64,000 nt of DNA from Bog-159 sp050008575 (GTDB taxonomy: Bacteria; Acidobacteriota; Terriglobia; Bryobacterales; Bryobacteraceae), in NCBI GenBank assembly GCA_050008575.1, contig JBEKMJ010000015.1:34959-98958 (forward strand), in the 5' to 3' direction. Below are positions 17,361-26,089 of this stretch, one piece after another. Numbering within the stretch: the stretch's first letter is position 1; every line of letters begins with the position of its first letter. The position numbers and the translations under genes are program-made. The notes under the pieces are model-generated. The model ran no database searches. It saw only the letters and a list, made by a program, of their open reading frames with translations, and was not told the origin of the DNA.

Positions 17361-18529
17361 AACGGCGCGATGAAGTGGCGTTGGCGCGCGCGAGTGCGTG
17401 CGTGGCGTTGAGCGTGGCGTTGGGCCTGGCTTTTGTGCTGGCGCTCTCTGGCTGCAGCGCGCAAGGCAAGGGCGACCCCAAGGCTGAAGCACCGCCGCCC
17501 GCCCAGGTCGAGCGCGTCCAGAGCGCGGGCCTGTTCAAGGTGGACGATCCCGCGAAATTCCCGCTGGTCGCCGCGGGCCAGATTAGCGCGGCGCCCGAGT
17601 TGAACGTCACCGGCGTGGTTGGCCCCGATATATCGCGGACCATTCCGGTAATTACGCTGGCATCCGGCCGCGTCATCGAGGTGCTTGCCCGGCTGGGGGA
17701 CACCGTTACCAAGGGTCAGCTCCTGATGAAAGTGCAGAGCGCGGATATCGCCGGGGCATATTCGGATTACGAGCAGGCGCTGGCCGACCAAACCTTGGCC
17801 AAGGCGCAACTCGACCGCTCCAAGATTCTTTTCGACAAGGGCGCCATCGCGCAGAAAGATCTGGAAGTGGCCCAGGACACCGCGACGAAGGCGCAGGTCA
17901 CGGTCAAGACCACGCTCGACCACTTACGCGTGCTGGGCGCGGATCCGGATCGCCCCTCCGCGATTGTAGAAGTCCGCGCGCCCGCCGCGGGCGTGATCAC
18001 CGACCAACAGGTGACCACCGCCGCCGGCGTACAGGGATTGGCCTCTCCGAATCCATTCACCATCTCGGATCTCTCGCATATATGGGTGCTTTGCGATGTA
18101 TATGAGAACGACCTTTCGCAAGTGCATCTCGATGAGTACGCGGACGTCAGGCTGAACGCTTATCCGGACCGGGTTTTCAAGGGGCGCATCGGCAACATCA
18201 GCCCCGTGTTGGATGCCAACCTGCACACGGCCAAAGTCCGGCTGGAAATGCCGAATCCGGAAGGATCGATGCGCCTTGGCATGTTCGTTACATCCACGTT
18301 TCACGGTTTGAAGAAAGAGACGCATGCCACGGTCCCGGCGCCGGCGGTCCTGCATTTGCATGACCGCGACTGGGTCTACGTCCCCGTAGACGGCGGGCAG
18401 TTCCGGCGCCTGGAAGTAACCGGCGGCAAGATGCTGCCGGGCAACTTGCAGGAGATCGTGGCCGGCGTCCGGCCGGGCCAACAGGTGGTCTCGAACGCGC
18501 TGGTCTTGCAAGCCACGGCGGAACAATAA
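17357..18529 (+). CDS. RND efflux periplasmic adaptor lipoprotein (CzcB/CusB-like)
   Basis: The 390-residue protein has a lipoprotein signal (LAFVLALSGC, lipobox cysteine near residue 34). A biotinyl-lipoyl half motif (SGRVIEVLARLGDTVTKGQL), a helical hairpin (ALADQTLAKAQLDRSKILFD), the second lipoyl half (VRAPAAGVITDQQVT) and a beta-barrel (VLCDVYENDLSQVHLDEYAD) follow. This is the membrane-fusion adaptor that joins pump and TolC channel. No extra His/Met-rich metal-binding N-terminus is evident. It overlaps the TolC gene by 4 bases and is followed after 11 bases by the aldolase gene. Confidence 0.92.
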   Translation: MKRRDEVALARASACVALSVALGLAFVLALSGCSAQGKGDPKAEAPPPAQVERVQSAGLFKVDDPAKFPLVAAGQISAAPELNVTGVVGPDISRTIPVITLASGRVIEVLARLGDTVTKGQLLMKVQSADIAGAYSDYEQALADQTLAKAQLDRSKILFDKGAIAQKDLEVAQDTATKAQVTVKTTLDHLRVLGADPDRPSAIVEVRAPAAGVITDQQVTTAAGVQGLASPNPFTISDLSHIWVLCDVYENDLSQVHLDEYADVRLNAYPDRVFKGRIGNISPVLDANLHTAKVRLEMPNPEGSMRLGMFVTSTFHGLKKETHATVPAPAVLHLHDRDWVYVPVDGGQFRRLEVTGGKMLPGNLQEIVAGVRPGQQVVSNALVLQATAEQ

Positions 18530-18540
18530 TACAGTGAAAC

Positions 18541-19218
18541 ATGACTAAAGAAGAAGTTCGGGCACGCATTGAAGAGATCGGAATTATTCCCGCAGTCCGC
18601 CTGTCTTCCACCGCGGACGCGCGGTTTGCCGCGGAATCGATTTACCGGGCGGGACTGACCATCGCCGAGATTACCATGACGGTGCCCGGCGCGCTGGATC
18701 TGATTTCGGCGCTGTTGCGGGACTTTCCGGACATGGTGGTGGGCGCCGGAACGGTGCTGGACGCGGATACGGCGCGGCGCGCGGTGGAAGCCGGCGCGCG
18801 GTTCATTACCAGCACCGGAATGGACGCGAGCGTGGTGGGGCTGGCCGTGGAAGAAGGCGTCCTGGTGCTGCCGGGCGCGTTGACTCCCACCGAGATCATC
18901 GGCGCATGGAAGGCGGGCGCCGATTTCGTGAAGGTGTTTCCCTGCACACCGCTGGGCGGAGATAGCTATATCAGGGCGCTGAAAGTGGCTTTGCCGCAGA
19001 TCCGCCTGGTCGCCGGAGGCGGCGTACAGCAGCATACCGCCGGGCACTACATTACCGCGGGCGCCAGCGCCATCGGTGTCGGCAAGGAGTTGGTCACCAA
19101 TGAAGCGATTCGCCTGCGCAAGTCGGAATGGATACTGGAGCTGGCGCACCGGTTTATGGCCATTGTGAAGAACGCCCGCGCGCATACGCCATCGGCAAAT
19201 GTGGTTACTTTTAAATAA
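18541..19218 (+). CDS. KDPG/KHG-type aldolase
   Basis: The 225-residue TIM-barrel protein aligns with 2-dehydro-3-deoxy-phosphogluconate/4-hydroxy-2-oxoglutarate aldolases. It has IIPAVRLSS, the catalytic Glu in IAEITMT, GAGTVLDADTA, and the Schiff-base lysine in GADFVKVFPC, then LVAGGGV and ASAIGVGKELV. The Arg of the usual EVTLRT motif is Thr here (EITMTV), so the acceptor or acid preference may differ. It cleaves a 2-keto-3-deoxy acid to pyruvate and an aldehyde. Its position between the adaptor and pump genes of a metal-efflux operon is odd. Confidence 0.88.
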   Translation: MTKEEVRARIEEIGIIPAVRLSSTADARFAAESIYRAGLTIAEITMTVPGALDLISALLRDFPDMVVGAGTVLDADTARRAVEAGARFITSTGMDASVVGLAVEEGVLVLPGALTPTEIIGAWKAGADFVKVFPCTPLGGDSYIRALKVALPQIRLVAGGGVQQHTAGHYITAGASAIGVGKELVTNEAIRLRKSEWILELAHRFMAIVKNARAHTPSANVVTFK

Positions 19219-19239
19219 CCTTAGCCGCACGACACGCCG

Positions 19240-22200
19240 ATGATTCGCCGACTCGTCGATTTCTCGCTCAATAACCGCCTGCTGGTGGTGGCTCTCGCCA
19301 TCCTGCTATTTGCGTGGGGCGTTATTTCGTTCAAGAATCTGCCCATCGAAGCATACCCCGATGTAGCTAACAACTACGTACAGATCATCACCCAATGGCC
19401 GGGCCGCGCGGCCGAAGAAGTCGAGCAGCAGGTCACGATCCCGATTGAAATCGTAATGAACGGGCTGCCACACCTGGAGCACCTGCGCTCCACTTCGCTG
19501 TTTGGACTCTCCAGTGTGATGCTGATCTTCGACGACGCTTCGGACAACGATTGGAACCGGCAGAAGGCGCTGGAAAGACTGTCGGAGGTCGCCCTTCCCA
19601 ACAACCTGCAGCCGCAGATCGGCTCGGACTACAGTCCGGTCGGCCAGATTTACTGGTACTCGCTGCAGAGCGCCAAGCCCGAGTACGACCTGATGGAATT
19701 GAAGGCTCTGGAAGACTGGGTTCTGGAGAAGCAATTCAAGTCGGTTCTAAATGTGGTGGATGTCAGCAGCTTCGGAGGCATCACCAGGGAATACCAGGTA
19801 GCCATCGACCCCAACAAACTGGTGGAATACGCTCTGAACATCGGCGATGTGGAGCAGCAACTAACCAACAATAACGTAAATGCGGGAGGCAGTTTCATAC
19901 AGCAGGGCCTGCAACAGATCAACGTGCGCTCCGTGGGACTCTTCGATAACGTACAGGATATCGGAAAGACCGTCCTCAAGACTCAAAACGGCACGCCCAT
20001 TCACATTCGAGATATCGCGACGGTGATGCAGGGGCCCAAGATCCGGCTGGGCCGTATAGGCCATGCGATACACCGCAAGGATGGAAAGATCGTCGACAAC
20101 GACGACGTGATAGAAGGCATCGTGCTGCTGCGCAAAGGCGCGGAATCGGATGCCACGCTGGAGGCCATTCACGAGAAAGTGAAAGAGCTGAACGAGCACA
20201 TTCTTCCCAAGGGCGTGAAAGTGGTTCCGTTCCTCGATAGAAGCGATCTGGTGCACTATACGACCCATACCGTCTTGCACAACCTGACGGAGGGGATCGT
20301 TCTGGTGGCGATTATCCTCTTCATGTTTCTGGGGAACGCCCGCGGCGCCCTGATTGTCGCCATCACGATTCCATTTTCGCTTTTGTTCGCGTCGATCTGC
20401 CTGGACCTCAACCACATCCCCGCCAATCTGTTATCCCTCGGCGCGTTGGATTTCGGCATGGTGGTGGACGGCGCGGTGGTGATGGTGGAGAATATCGTCC
20501 GGCATTTGGGACACCGGGGCGGCCCGCCGCGGCCCGTGGTGGAGCGCATTCGCGAGGCGGCCCACGAAGTGCAACGGCCCGTGTTTTACGCCATCGGGAT
20601 TATCATCACCGCGTATCTGCCCATCTTCACGCTGCAGAGCGTAGAGGGCCGGCTGTTCAAGCCGATGGCCTGGACGGTGGCCTTCGCGTTGCTAGGTGCG
20701 CTGCTGTTTTCGATGGTCCTGGCCCCCGTATTGGCCAGTTTGGCGTTCGGCCAGAACACGCGCGAGTGGCGTAATCCGGCGCTGACGTGGCTGATAGGGC
20801 GCTATCGCGCAACGCTGCGCCTGGCCATTCGCGCCCGCTGGGTCACGGTGGGCGTGGCGGGCGCTTGCATGGCGGTGGCCGGCTGGCTGGGCTCCAGCGG
20901 CTTGATCGGTTCCGAGTTCCTGCCGCACCTCGATGAAGGCGCCATTTGGGCGCGCGGTACGCTGGCTCCCAGCACCGGCCCGGACGAGGGCAACCGGCTG
21001 ATGACGCAGGCGCGCCTCATTCTGGCCTCATTTCCGGAGGTTACGCAGGTGGTTTCGCAGGTCGGACGTCCCGACGATGGCACCGATACCACGGGCTTTT
21101 TCAACACCGAATATTTCGTCGACTTGGAGCCCAAGGGTCTTTGGCGGCCGGTGTTCAAGGAAAATAAGGTTGAGCTGATCGCCGCGATGGACCGCGAGTT
21201 GGAGAAAATACCCGGCGTGCTCTGGAATTTCTCGCAGCCGATCGCGGATAACATGGAAGAAGCCGTAAGCGGCGTGAAGGGCGAACTGGCCATCAAGATA
21301 TACGGCGAGGACCTGGTGCAGCTCGAACAAACCGGCGATCAGATCGTCAACGTGATGCGAAACATCAAGGGCGTCGAGGATTTGGGCCTGTTTCGCGTCA
21401 TCGGCCAGCCCAATCTCAATTTTGTGGTGGACCGGGACCAGGCCGCCCGGTATGGGCTCAACGTGTCCGACGTACAGGACGCCATCCAGACCGCGGTGGG
21501 AGGCAATGCGGTCAGCCAGGTCTTGCAGGGCGAACGGCGCTACGACCTGGTGCCGCGATATACGGCTCCCTATCGCGACACTAAGGAAGCCATCCAGAAC
21601 ATTCGTTTGCTGGCGCCCACCGGCGAGCGCGTCTCGTTGGCGCAGCTTTCGAAAGTCGAGGTGAAGGATGGCGCCTCGGAGATCTATCGCGAGGCGAATT
21701 CCCGCTATGTCGCCATCAAGTACAGCGTGCGCGGCCGCGACCTCGGCAGCACCGTGCAAGAAGCCATCCGGGATGTGGGCCGGCAGGTGAAGCTGCCGGA
21801 GGGCTACACCATCAATTGGGCGGGTGAGTATGCCAGCCAGCAGCGCTCCCAGAGGCGGCTGATGATCGTACTGCCGGTTACCATCCTGGTGATCTTCATC
21901 ATCCTGTATACGATGTTCCACTCATTCAAATGGGCCACGCTGATGCTGGCGAACATCGCGATGGCGCCTTTGGGCGGACTATTGGCGCTGCTGATCACCG
22001 GCACGCACTTCAGCGTGTCGTCCGGAGTCGGCTTCCTGGCGCTTTTCGGCGTTTGCGTGCAGACCGGCGTGATCATGCTGGAGTACATCAACCAGCTTCG
22101 CGCGCGCGGCCATTCGGTGATGGACGCCGCGGTCGAGGGCGCGGTTCTGAGGCTCCGGCCCATCATGATGACGACCCTGGTGGCCACCCTGGGATTGCTG

Positions 22201-22383
22201 CCCGCGGCGATGTCGCGCGCCATCGGTTCCGACTCCCAACGTCCGTTCGCGATCGTCATCGTGGGAGGCCTGATGGTCGCCATGCTGATGAACATCTTCC
22301 TGCTGCCCACGCTGTACGTCTGGGTGGCCGGCGATCAGGACGTGCTGCCCAGGCCCGAGGCCGATTTCGAAGAATCGGTGTAG
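19240..22383 (+). CDS. CzcA/CusA-family heavy-metal RND pump
   Basis: The 1,047-residue inner-membrane pump has the HME-RND N-terminus (VVALAILLFAWGVISFKNLP), SDYSPVGQIYWYSL, and the membrane-embedded acidic proton relay in GALDFGMVVDGAVVMVEN (two Asp and one Glu), diagnostic for CzcA/CusA. Twelve membrane segments fall in the expected two groups around residues 10-530 and 860-1030. It exports a divalent or monovalent metal ion by proton antiport with the adaptor and channel encoded upstream. Which metal cannot be settled from the motif alone. Confidence 0.93.
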   Translation: MIRRLVDFSLNNRLLVVALAILLFAWGVISFKNLPIEAYPDVANNYVQIITQWPGRAAEEVEQQVTIPIEIVMNGLPHLEHLRSTSLFGLSSVMLIFDDASDNDWNRQKALERLSEVALPNNLQPQIGSDYSPVGQIYWYSLQSAKPEYDLMELKALEDWVLEKQFKSVLNVVDVSSFGGITREYQVAIDPNKLVEYALNIGDVEQQLTNNNVNAGGSFIQQGLQQINVRSVGLFDNVQDIGKTVLKTQNGTPIHIRDIATVMQGPKIRLGRIGHAIHRKDGKIVDNDDVIEGIVLLRKGAESDATLEAIHEKVKELNEHILPKGVKVVPFLDRSDLVHYTTHTVLHNLTEGIVLVAIILFMFLGNARGALIVAITIPFSLLFASICLDLNHIPANLLSLGALDFGMVVDGAVVMVENIVRHLGHRGGPPRPVVERIREAAHEVQRPVFYAIGIIITAYLPIFTLQSVEGRLFKPMAWTVAFALLGALLFSMVLAPVLASLAFGQNTREWRNPALTWLIGRYRATLRLAIRARWVTVGVAGACMAVAGWLGSSGLIGSEFLPHLDEGAIWARGTLAPSTGPDEGNRLMTQARLILASFPEVTQVVSQVGRPDDGTDTTGFFNTEYFVDLEPKGLWRPVFKENKVELIAAMDRELEKIPGVLWNFSQPIADNMEEAVSGVKGELAIKIYGEDLVQLEQTGDQIVNVMRNIKGVEDLGLFRVIGQPNLNFVVDRDQAARYGLNVSDVQDAIQTAVGGNAVSQVLQGERRYDLVPRYTAPYRDTKEAIQNIRLLAPTGERVSLAQLSKVEVKDGASEIYREANSRYVAIKYSVRGRDLGSTVQEAIRDVGRQVKLPEGYTINWAGEYASQQRSQRRLMIVLPVTILVIFIILYTMFHSFKWATLMLANIAMAPLGGLLALLITGTHFSVSSGVGFLALFGVCVQTGVIMLEYINQLRARGHSVMDAAVEGAVLRLRPIMMTTLVATLGLLPAAMSRAIGSDSQRPFAIVIVGGLMVAMLMNIFLLPTLYVWVAGDQDVLPRPEADFEESV

Positions 22384-22431
22384 GCCGCGATCGATCCGGT
22401 GGCGCTATATTGGCATAATCGGACCTTAACC

Positions 22432-22460
22432 TAGACTTTACATTCAGGCTGGAGTATAAT
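22432..22460 (+). promoter_or_regulatory. Sigma-70-like promoter for the small membrane protein
   Basis: TAGACT at 22432-22437 (4 of 6 to TTGACA) and a perfect TATAAT at 22455-22460 are separated by 17 bases. They lie 20 bases upstream of a well-placed GGGAGG ribosome-binding site at 22468-22473. Confidence 0.55.
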
Positions 22461-22479
22461 CGCAATCGGGAGGATGCTT

Positions 22480-22584
22480 ATGCGCCCGTTGGATATCCCC
22501 GAAATGTTGATCGCCTTGGGCTTGATCGCCATCCTGGCCTGGGCCATCTACGATTGGAAGCACCGCCGGCACACGCCGCGGTAG
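22480..22584 (+). CDS. Very small single-pass membrane protein (34 residues)
   Basis: ATG 22480 lies 6 bases after GGGAGG and 20 bases after a TATAAT promoter element. The product is MRPLDIPEMLIALGLIAILA followed by WAIYDWKHRRHTPR. It has one hydrophobic helix (about residues 9-24) with a positively charged C-terminal tail, so the C-terminus should stay in the cytoplasm. An ATG two codons earlier is also in frame but lies only one base from the ribosome-binding site. The gene follows the metal pump by about 95 bases. Function is unknown. A pump-associated small protein is one possibility. Confidence 0.5.
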   Translation: MRPLDIPEMLIALGLIAILAWAIYDWKHRRHTPR

Positions 22585-22698
22585 CGCCCGCATCTACCTC
22601 GTCCGGCCGCGTCCGGCGTTACGCGTGCGCGTGGCCGCGCCGTTTCCGCAAGTGGTTCTGCCGCGCGAGCGCACCGTGATCGTTTTGGGGCTTGGCTT

Positions 22699-22725
22699 TC
22701 ACTGTACGCCTCTCACTGTACGCCT
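22699..22725. repeat. Tandem 13-base direct repeats upstream of a toxin-antitoxin-like pair
   Basis: TCACTGTACGCCT occurs at 22699-22711 and again at 22713-22725, a 14-base period. It ends 23 bases before the start of the gene at 22749. Such short iterons are often operator sites. Confidence 0.5.
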
Positions 22726-22748
22726 TGATTCGGCGGTAAACTTGAGTC

Positions 22749-22976
22749 ATGGGCAGGGCAAGTGAGGATGGGCTCGAGGACTTCCGGCTAGACCGCACAC
22801 AATTTTCCGTCGTCCACTTGACGGATCCGGACGATGCGGTTGAATACTGGTTGTCCCGCCCGGTCGAAGAGCGGCTGCGAGCGCTCGAACTCTTGCGAAG
22901 GACCTTCTATGGCTATACCAGCGCTAGCGAGGGACTTCAAAGAGTTCTTGAAGTCGCTCAACTCGAACCGCGTTGA
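22749..22976 (+). CDS. Putative antitoxin-like partner of the nucleotidyltransferase
   Basis: The 75-residue acidic protein reads FSVVHLTDPDDAVEYWLSRP, then VEERLRALELLRRTFYGYTS and LQRVLEVAQLE. The YWLSRP/PEERL-type motif with ALELLRR is one I associate with short proteins encoded directly before DUF6036-like nucleotidyltransferases. It overlaps the next gene by 68 bases in another frame. That large overlap and the iteron pair upstream suggest an autoregulated two-gene module. The activity of either partner as toxin or antitoxin is inferred. Confidence 0.6.
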   Translation: MGRASEDGLEDFRLDRTQFSVVHLTDPDDAVEYWLSRPVEERLRALELLRRTFYGYTSASEGLQRVLEVAQLEPR

Positions 22977-23361
22977 ATACCTGTTGATTGGCGGGTACGC
23001 GGTCGGCATCTACGGTCATATCAGGGCCACGAACGACCTCGATGTGTGGGTCAAAATTAGTCCCGAAAACGCCGCCAGAATCGACTGCGCGCTTCGGGAG
23101 TTCGGATTCGCGGCGGTAGGGCTGGCCCCCGGCCTTTTTCTGGAGCGGAATAACGTGGTTCGCATGGGACTGCCACCCATTCGGATTGAGATCCTCACTT
23201 CTATCTCCGGAGTCGAGTTCGAACCGTGCTACGTCGAAAGAGAGACGATCCGGATTGAGGAAATAGAGGTTCCCGTGATCGGTCTGGCTCGCCTGCGGCA
23301 AAACAAGGCGGCCAGCGGGCGGGCCAAGGACCTGGCGGATCTGGAGAACCTGCCTGAGTAG
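22909..23361 (+). CDS. Nucleotidyltransferase-fold protein (DUF6036/AbiEii-like)
   Basis: From ATG 22909 the 150-residue protein shows the minimal nucleotidyltransferase core. VEYLLIGGYAVGIYGHIRAT is followed by the two catalytic carboxylates in NDLDVWVK, then PIRIEILTSISG with a third acidic residue, and RLRQNKAASGRAKDLADLEN at the end. This matches the family of stand-alone nucleotidyltransferases found in MNT/HEPN-like and AbiE-like systems. The upstream frame from 22834 lies within the partner gene and is less likely to be used. Confidence 0.75.
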   Translation: MAIPALARDFKEFLKSLNSNRVEYLLIGGYAVGIYGHIRATNDLDVWVKISPENAARIDCALREFGFAAVGLAPGLFLERNNVVRMGLPPIRIEILTSISGVEFEPCYVERETIRIEEIEVPVIGLARLRQNKAASGRAKDLADLENLPE

Positions 23362-23403
23362 GCATTTTCGCCGATCATTAAGCACGAACCGCTCATTGAC
23401 CAT

Positions 23404-24462
23404 TTACTTATACGCGATAGAAGCCATATCGATCGAGAAGCGGTACTTCACATCGGACTTGACCAGTCTCTCGTACGCCTCGTTGACCTTCTGGATTGGG
23501 ATGACTTCGACATCGGCGGTGATGTTATGTGCGCTGCAAAAGTCGAGCATCTCCTGCGTCTCGGGGATACCGCCGATGGGAGAGCCGGACAGGCTGCGCC
23601 GTCCGAAGATCAGACCGAACACGGGGACGGCGAGGGGCCTCTCAGGCGCGCCGACCAGAGTGATGTTGCCATCGCGGCGGAGGAGTTGGATGTAGGCGTC
23701 GATGTCGTGATCGGCCGAAACCGCGTCTAAGATGAAGTCGAAGCTCCCGGCGTGCTTTTGCATCTCATCGGCGTTGCGGGAGACGACGACTTCGTCGGCG
23801 CCCAGCCGGAGCGCGTCCTCCTTCTTGTTGGGCGAGGTGGTGAAGACGACCACGTGAGCTCCGAGCGCGTGCGCGAACTTTACACCCATGTGGCCCAGTC
23901 CGCCAAGACCCACTACGCCAGCTTTCTTGCCTTTTGCGACGCCCCAGTGGCGCATGGGCGAGTAGGTTGTGATTCCAGCGCAGAGCAGCGGCGCGGTTCC
24001 GGCAAGATCGAGGTTGGAAGGAACATGCAGGACAAAGCGCTCATCGACGACGACACTATCCGAGTAGCCGCCGTAGGTGACGCCTCCTAGGTGCTTATCG
24101 GGCGAGTTGTATGTAAGGGTCGCATTCCGGCAGAACTGCTCGAGGCCAGCCCGACACTCCGGGCAGGTGCGATCGGAATCCACCAGGCAGCCGACCGCGG
24201 CGAGGTCGCCAGGCTTGAACCCGGTGACTGCGGCCCCGGTCCCGGTGACGCGGCCGACGATCTCGTGGCCTGGGACGCACGGGTACACGGTCGGCATCAC
24301 GCCGCTCCACTCATTACGGACCTGGTGCAGATCGGAGTGGCAGACGCCGCAGAATAGGATCTCGATGCGCACGTCGTGTTCGGTTGGATCGCGACGCGCG
24401 ATGGTGGTGGCGGCCATCTGCGATGCCGCGCCGGCGGCGGAATAAGCCTTCGCGTTGTACAT
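23404..24462 (-). CDS. Zinc-dependent NAD(P) alcohol dehydrogenase (YahK/CAD-like)
   Basis: The 352-residue protein has the catalytic zinc ligands in CGVCHSD and PGHEIVGRV, the Rossmann motif GLGGLGHMGVKFA, and a C-terminal NRFS-like end (VKYRFSIDMAS). In the structural-zinc loop the expected Cys-x2-Cys-x2-Cys is altered: SDRTCPECRAGLEQFC has Asp where the first Cys should be. The CAD/YahK group reduces aldehydes to alcohols with NADPH. It is the last gene of an aldo/keto reductase-cupin-dehydrogenase series facing away from an AraC regulator gene. Confidence 0.92.
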   Translation of the reverse strand: MYNAKAYSAAGAASQMAATTIARRDPTEHDVRIEILFCGVCHSDLHQVRNEWSGVMPTVYPCVPGHEIVGRVTGTGAAVTGFKPGDLAAVGCLVDSDRTCPECRAGLEQFCRNATLTYNSPDKHLGGVTYGGYSDSVVVDERFVLHVPSNLDLAGTAPLLCAGITTYSPMRHWGVAKGKKAGVVGLGGLGHMGVKFAHALGAHVVVFTTSPNKKEDALRLGADEVVVSRNADEMQKHAGSFDFILDAVSADHDIDAYIQLLRRDGNITLVGAPERPLAVPVFGLIFGRRSLSGSPIGGIPETQEMLDFCSAHNITADVEVIPIQKVNEAYERLVKSDVKYRFSIDMASIAYK

Positions 24463-24498
24463 GGATCGATGCTCCTGTTGGTTGTCTCTCGGCCCCGA

Positions 24499-24894
24499 TC
24501 AGGCCCTGTATTGTTCGTCGCCGACCTGTTCCATCCAGTCGACAACCTCGCCGTCGAGCTTCTCCTGAATGGCGATGTGCGTCATGGCCGTAGTTGACGT
24601 GGCCCCGTGCCAGTGCTTCTCCCCGGGCGGGAACCAGACCACGTCACCCGGCCGGACCTCCGCGATGGGTGCGCCTTCGCGTTGAACCCAGCCACAGCCT
24701 GCCGTGACGATCAGAGTCTGACCGAGCGGATGCGTATGCCATGCAGTCCGCGCACCCGGCTCGAAAGTGACACTGGCGCCTTGCACGAGTGCCGGATCGG
24801 GTGCCTGAAAAAGCGGATCGATACGTACCGTGCCAGTGAACCACTCCGATGGTCCCTTGACGGAAGGTTGCGAGCCAACTCTTTTGATTTCCAT
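24499..24894 (-). CDS. Cupin protein, (R)-hydroxynitrile lyase-like
   Basis: The 131-residue single cupin has metal ligands WHTHPLGQ (His, His, Gln) and GEKHWH (His). It matches, from memory, the manganese-dependent hydroxynitrile lyase of Granulicella tundricola almost collinearly, including FTGTVRIDPLFQAPDP, VTFEPGARTAWHTHP and VDWMEQV. That protein cleaves or forms mandelonitrile in vitro. Its natural role is unknown. Placement between two aldehyde/ketone oxidoreductases suggests a carbonyl-related role. Confidence 0.88.
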   Translation of the reverse strand: MEIKRVGSQPSVKGPSEWFTGTVRIDPLFQAPDPALVQGASVTFEPGARTAWHTHPLGQTLIVTAGCGWVQREGAPIAEVRPGDVVWFPPGEKHWHGATSTTAMTHIAIQEKLDGEVVDWMEQVGDEQYRA

Positions 24895-24919
24895 TTCATG
24901 AACTCCTTCGCGCGGTCGT

Positions 24920-25927
24920 TCAGCGGCCGGTCATCTGCTCCAGTTTTTCAGGGTACCGGGCGCCCTGCACCGTGATCTTTGAGGCGGCGCTCTCGATGTC
25001 ACCGAGATCGGCGGGCGTGAGTTCGACTGACAATGCCCCGATGTTTTCGTCCAGGCGATGTAGCTTGGTGGTGCCTGGGATCGGTACGATCCAGGGCTTC
25101 TGGGCCAGCAGCCAGGCAAGTGCGATCTGAGCGGGTGTCGCCTTCTTCCTTTCCCCGATGCTGGCCAGCAGATCGATGAGGGCCTGATTGGCCTTGAGAG
25201 CCTCCGGCGTGAAGCGCGGCAGGGTGCTGCGGAAGTCGGTGCTGTCGAACTTCGAGTTTTCGTCGATCTTGCCCGTGAGGAAGCCCTTGCCCAGCGGGCT
25301 GTAGGCCACAAAACCGATTCCGAGTTCCTCAAGAGTGGGTATCACTTCGGCCTCAGGGCGTCGCCACCACAGCGAGTATTCGTTCTGGAGGGCCGTGACC
25401 GGCTGCACTGCGTGCGCGCGGCGGATGGTTTGCACTCCCGCTTCGGAAAGGCCAAAATGCTTGACCTTGCCTTCCCGGATCAGGTCCTTCACCGCGCCGG
25501 CTACGTCTTCAATCGGCACGTCCGGGTCGACGCGATGCTGATAGAACAAGTCGATGACATCCACCTTCAGCCGCTTGAGCGAGCCCTCGGCGGCCTGCTT
25601 GATGTGCTCCGGCCTGCTGTTCAGGCCCGGCAGACCCTTCATGCCGCGGGGGTCGAGATTCGGGCTGAGGTCGAATCCGAATTTGGTGGCAATGGCCACC
25701 TGGTCGCGGAGCGGAGCGAGAGCTTCGCCCACGAGTTCTTCGTTCAAGAACGGGCCGTAGACCTCCGCGGTGTCGAAGAATGTGACGCCGCGCTCGACCG
25801 CCGCCCGTATGAGCGCGATCATTTCCGGCTTGTCTTTGGGCGGACCGTAAGAAAAGCTCATTCCCATGCAGCCCAACCCGAGGGCTGAAACTTCCAAGTT
25901 GCTTTTTCCCAATTTGCGCTTCTGCAT
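24920..25927 (-). CDS. Aldo/keto reductase
   Basis: The start at ATG 25927 follows a GGAG ribosome-binding site. The longer frame upstream is antisense to the AraC leader. The 335-residue TIM barrel has RKLGKSNLEVSALGLGCMGM, the catalytic Asp-Tyr in FFDTAEVYGP, Lys in IATKFGFD, His in LFYQHRVDP, and the NADPH loop IPGTTKLHRLDEN. It belongs to the AKR13/YakC-like group that reduces aldehydes and ketones. It is first in the operon with the cupin and the alcohol dehydrogenase. Confidence 0.93.
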   Translation of the reverse strand: MQKRKLGKSNLEVSALGLGCMGMSFSYGPPKDKPEMIALIRAAVERGVTFFDTAEVYGPFLNEELVGEALAPLRDQVAIATKFGFDLSPNLDPRGMKGLPGLNSRPEHIKQAAEGSLKRLKVDVIDLFYQHRVDPDVPIEDVAGAVKDLIREGKVKHFGLSEAGVQTIRRAHAVQPVTALQNEYSLWWRRPEAEVIPTLEELGIGFVAYSPLGKGFLTGKIDENSKFDSTDFRSTLPRFTPEALKANQALIDLLASIGERKKATPAQIALAWLLAQKPWIVPIPGTTKLHRLDENIGALSVELTPADLGDIESAASKITVQGARYPEKLEQMTGR

Positions 25928-26089
25928 TGTTTCTCCTTCGGAACCGTTTTCCTCATCTCCAGAATAGGATTTTGCGCCATGGAAGCGGTATCCCGATCCT
26001 TCCGATTTATTGCCTATTTCTCTTGCAACAAGGCAAGACTGTTCATGGACGCACTCCGGCAAGCTATCCTGGAGGCAGAGGAGAGCGAA

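Noticed and set aside
22381..22450. A rho-independent terminator after the metal pump
   Set aside because: No stem followed by a T-run could be found. CATAAT and CTATAT here are only isolated AT-rich words.
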